Positions 5,554-7,223 of a DNA stretch of 7,223 nt are shown one piece after another (positions within the stretch are counted from its first letter, which is position 1; the number at the start of each line of letters is the position of its first letter). Position numbers and translations under genes: made by a program. The stretch is from Candidatus Bathyarchaeota archaeon (GTDB taxonomy: Archaea > Thermoproteota > Bathyarchaeia > 40CM-2-53-6): positions 1 to 7,223 of the forward strand of contig VBBV01000014.1 of NCBI GenBank assembly GCA_005883695.1, given 5' to 3'. The notes under the pieces are model-generated. The model was not told the DNA's origin, did not search any database, and was given only the letters and a program-made list of their open reading frames with translations.

Positions 5554-7223
5554 CTGCGCCTAGAGTGTAGATTGCAGAAACGGTCTGGGTCTCAGTTGTG
5601 CCGTCGCTTAAGGTGGCGGTTATGGTGATGGTGTAGATGGTGCCTACCGCAAGGAGTAGCGTTGTGGGAAGTGTGCCAGTGGTCGCGGTCGTTGTCTGAC
5701 CTGGTTGCAGAGCTAGAGCCGGCGTCCAAGGTAGGTTGAGTGGTAGGCCGGAAATCTGAGCGGTTAGCATATTGATGGCCTCGTTTCCAATGTTGGTGAC
5801 CTGAACTGTTAGGCTGGGGTTGTTGCTGATCTGCTCGAAGTCCGCCTTTGTGATCTGGAAGTGTTGTTTGGTTGATAGGAGGCTTGTACCGCCCGTCTGG
5901 ACGGCGATGTCGGTGTGACTGCACTCGAAAGAGTTTGTCGAGGATTGCGTGCAACCGCCCCCTGAACCGAATGGCTGCGCTGGTTCGCTTGCGCTGTTAA
6001 CATACTGATCGCTGGTGTAGATGATCGTGGCAAAACCCGTCGTGGGGCTGGCGGCTACGCCGAAATCATCGAGCAGGTCACGGTTGCCCGTGCATGTTAC
6101 GCCTGACTCGCATACTCCGCCATAGTGGATTGTTCCCGTGGCGGTTGTTTGTGACCATTTGCTGTTGGGAGTCGTGGCTGCGAGGTTCTGTGCGAAGTAG
6201 ACCTGCCAGCTGGCTGTCATGGGGTAGCTGTCTGGTGGGTTGACGCCATCATAGTATGATGATCCGTACCATACGACGTCTAGCGTTCCTGCCGGGCCCG
6301 CGCTGCTCCATGGAAAGATGGCGGTGTTGGAGGGGGATGAGTTGATCCGGAAGGGTCCGTTCCATGACTGGCCGAACGTAGTGCTGTAGCTGTAGAACAT
6401 GTTGTGGTTATCGTTGTAGACCAAGTAGACGTTGCCGGCTTGATCGACGCTAACATTGACGAACTGGTGTCCATAGCCTACCGTGACATCAGGTTTGACG
6501 TAGACTTGATAGTCGGTGAAGGTGATTCCTCCATCTATGCTGACTGCTATCCATACGACGTGGGTGCTGCAGTTGAGACAGGTCTCTTCCCCGGCGTTGG
6601 CGATGCTGCTGAAGGACTGGTAGATCAGGTGATTGTTGGGGTCGATTGCGAGGTTGCCGATCTCGTTGTTGTAGAGTGCGTTGAAAGCGTGGCTGGGGTC
6701 GAAGGCATTGGCGACTTGCGTGAAGGTTGTTCCTCCATCGTAGCTGCAGTCGACGAAGATGTTGTTGGTTGTGGCGTAGGCATGGTAGGATACGCAGACC
6801 TTGTTGGCTCCGTCAGCAGCGATCCATTCCCTGTCGTCTACCGGGATTGTTGCTCCAGTGGGGTTTATGACCCATGAGGCTCCGCCATCATGGCTTGTGC
6901 TGACGTAGACATTGGCTAGGGGAGGAGCGGTGGCTAAGCTGGCCACGTAGACGTTGTAGAAGCCGTTATTGTTCCGCACAGGTGCGACGGCTATGTCTGT
7001 GTCACCGCCTGCTGGTGAGAAGCCGTTGCTGCCGGTTGAGACGCTGTTGGGTAGTGGGAGGGTTGTGAAGTGGTTTCCGTTGTCAGTTGATTTCCAGGCG
7101 AAGGTTCCTCCGCATTGTCGGTCGACGACGCAGAAGACGTTCTCGCTTGAGCCGTAGAAGTTGCCGCTAGGGTCCGCTCGTATGGCCGGTTCCCCCTCAG
7201 TGTTGGTGCATGTTCTGAGGGTG
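5540..7223 (-). CDS. Sialidase-like Asp-box (BNR) beta-propeller protein, N-terminus beyond window
   Basis: The frame is open to the right edge, giving 560 residues in the window; the GTG at 6979 is internal, because coherent propeller sequence continues 81 codons upstream. Asp-box-type repeats (S-x-D-x-G-x-T-W) recur: KSTDNGNHF (about 37-45), STSHDGGASW (108-117), CSYDGGTTF (159-167), VSIDGGITF (227-235) and the weaker YSTTFGQSW (279-287). These mark blades of a sialidase-type propeller. The Cys content is high (TCLNC, GVCESGVTC, GGGC, FEC) with few Lys, suiting an exported protein with disulfides. From about 447 a separate domain begins, with VQVTNIGNEAINML (474-487), Thr-rich strands and the end GAGIGL, like CARDB or Ig-like surface modules. 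No C-terminal membrane anchor or sortase motif is present; the signal peptide would lie outside. Asp boxes mark the fold and not the activity: sialidase function is unproven, and other glycan hydrolases or pure binding proteins share it. It has its own terminator. Confidence 0.85.
   Translation of the reverse strand, partial: TLRTCTNTEGEPAIRADPSGNFYGSSENVFCVVDRQCGGTFAWKSTDNGNHFTTLPLPNSVSTGSNGFSPAGGDTDIAVAPVRNNNGFYNVYVASLATAPPLANVYVSTSHDGGASWVINPTGATIPVDDREWIAADGANKVCVSYHAYATTNNIFVDCSYDGGTTFTQVANAFDPSHAFNALYNNEIGNLAIDPNNHLIYQSFSSIANAGEETCLNCSTHVVWIAVSIDGGITFTDYQVYVKPDVTVGYGHQFVNVSVDQAGNVYLVYNDNHNMFYSYSTTFGQSWNGPFRINSSPSNTAIFPWSSAGPAGTLDVVWYGSSYYDGVNPPDSYPMTASWQVYFAQNLAATTPNSKWSQTTATGTIHYGGVCESGVTCTGNRDLLDDFGVAASPTTGFATIIYTSDQYVNSASEPAQPFGSGGGCTQSSTNSFECSHTDIAVQTGGTSLLSTKQHFQITKADFEQISNNPSLTVQVTNIGNEAINMLTAQISGLPLNLPWTPALALQPGQTTTATTGTLPTTLLLAVGTIYTITITATLSDGTTETQTVSAIYTLGAGIGL

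Noticed and set aside
6404..6877. Plus-strand open frame of 157 codons
   Set aside because: It lies wholly opposite the sialidase-like gene, is made of Val, Asp and Gly runs that mirror the Asp-box repeats, and has no recognisable domain.
6977..6979. GTG at 6979 as the start of the sialidase-like gene
   Set aside because: The same frame stays open to the window edge, and the 81 upstream codons encode propeller-like sequence including a further Asp-box-type repeat.

Overview
The window carries four protein genes, all on the minus strand, so the order of transcription runs from the right edge to the left. Both outer genes run off the window. From right to left: (1) a large, probably extracellular sialidase-like (Asp-box/BNR) beta-propeller protein with a C-terminal Ig/CARDB-like domain (7223 to 5540; N-terminus outside the window); (2) a stem-loop and oligo-T terminator that overlaps its stop codon; (3) a 355-base gap holding a TATA-like promoter; (4) isocitrate lyase (5184 to 3832) and (5) malate synthase of the A type (3829 to 2216), separated by 2 bases and clearly one operon, together making the whole glyoxylate bypass; (6) a 644-base gap without a recognisable gene but with several hairpins and short repeats; (7) a family GH15 glucoamylase (1571 leftwards past base 1; C-terminus outside the window).

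Organism. The signals fit an archaeon better than a bacterium: AT-rich TATA-like boxes lie at suitable distances before the isocitrate lyase and glucoamylase genes, convincing Shine-Dalgarno sequences directly before the starts are lacking, GTG and TTG starts are used for the two shunt genes, and a T-rich terminator is present. The enzymes themselves are of kinds common in bacteria (MSA-type malate synthase, actinobacterial-looking isocitrate lyase, GH15 glucoamylase), so acquisition from bacteria is possible. The assignment is inference at moderate confidence; a bacterium from a poorly known phylum cannot be excluded. TGA serves as a normal stop (malate synthase).

How the genes work together. 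Isocitrate lyase and malate synthase let the cell grow on acetyl-CoA-yielding substrates (acetate, fatty acids, some amino acids) without losing carbon in the TCA cycle. The glucoamylase, which has no signal peptide, should release glucose from internal alpha-glucans or imported malto-oligosaccharides. The sialidase-like protein is probably surface-attached or secreted and may bind or cut glycans. Together they suggest a heterotroph, but only the shunt pair is demonstrably linked.

No clearly new multi-gene system is visible. The points most worth a second look are the extra C-terminal tail on isocitrate lyase, a possible 8-codon leader ORF whose stop overlaps the glucoamylase start, and the hairpin-rich gap downstream of malate synthase, which includes a tRNA T-arm-like palindrome with a duplicated TTCAA.
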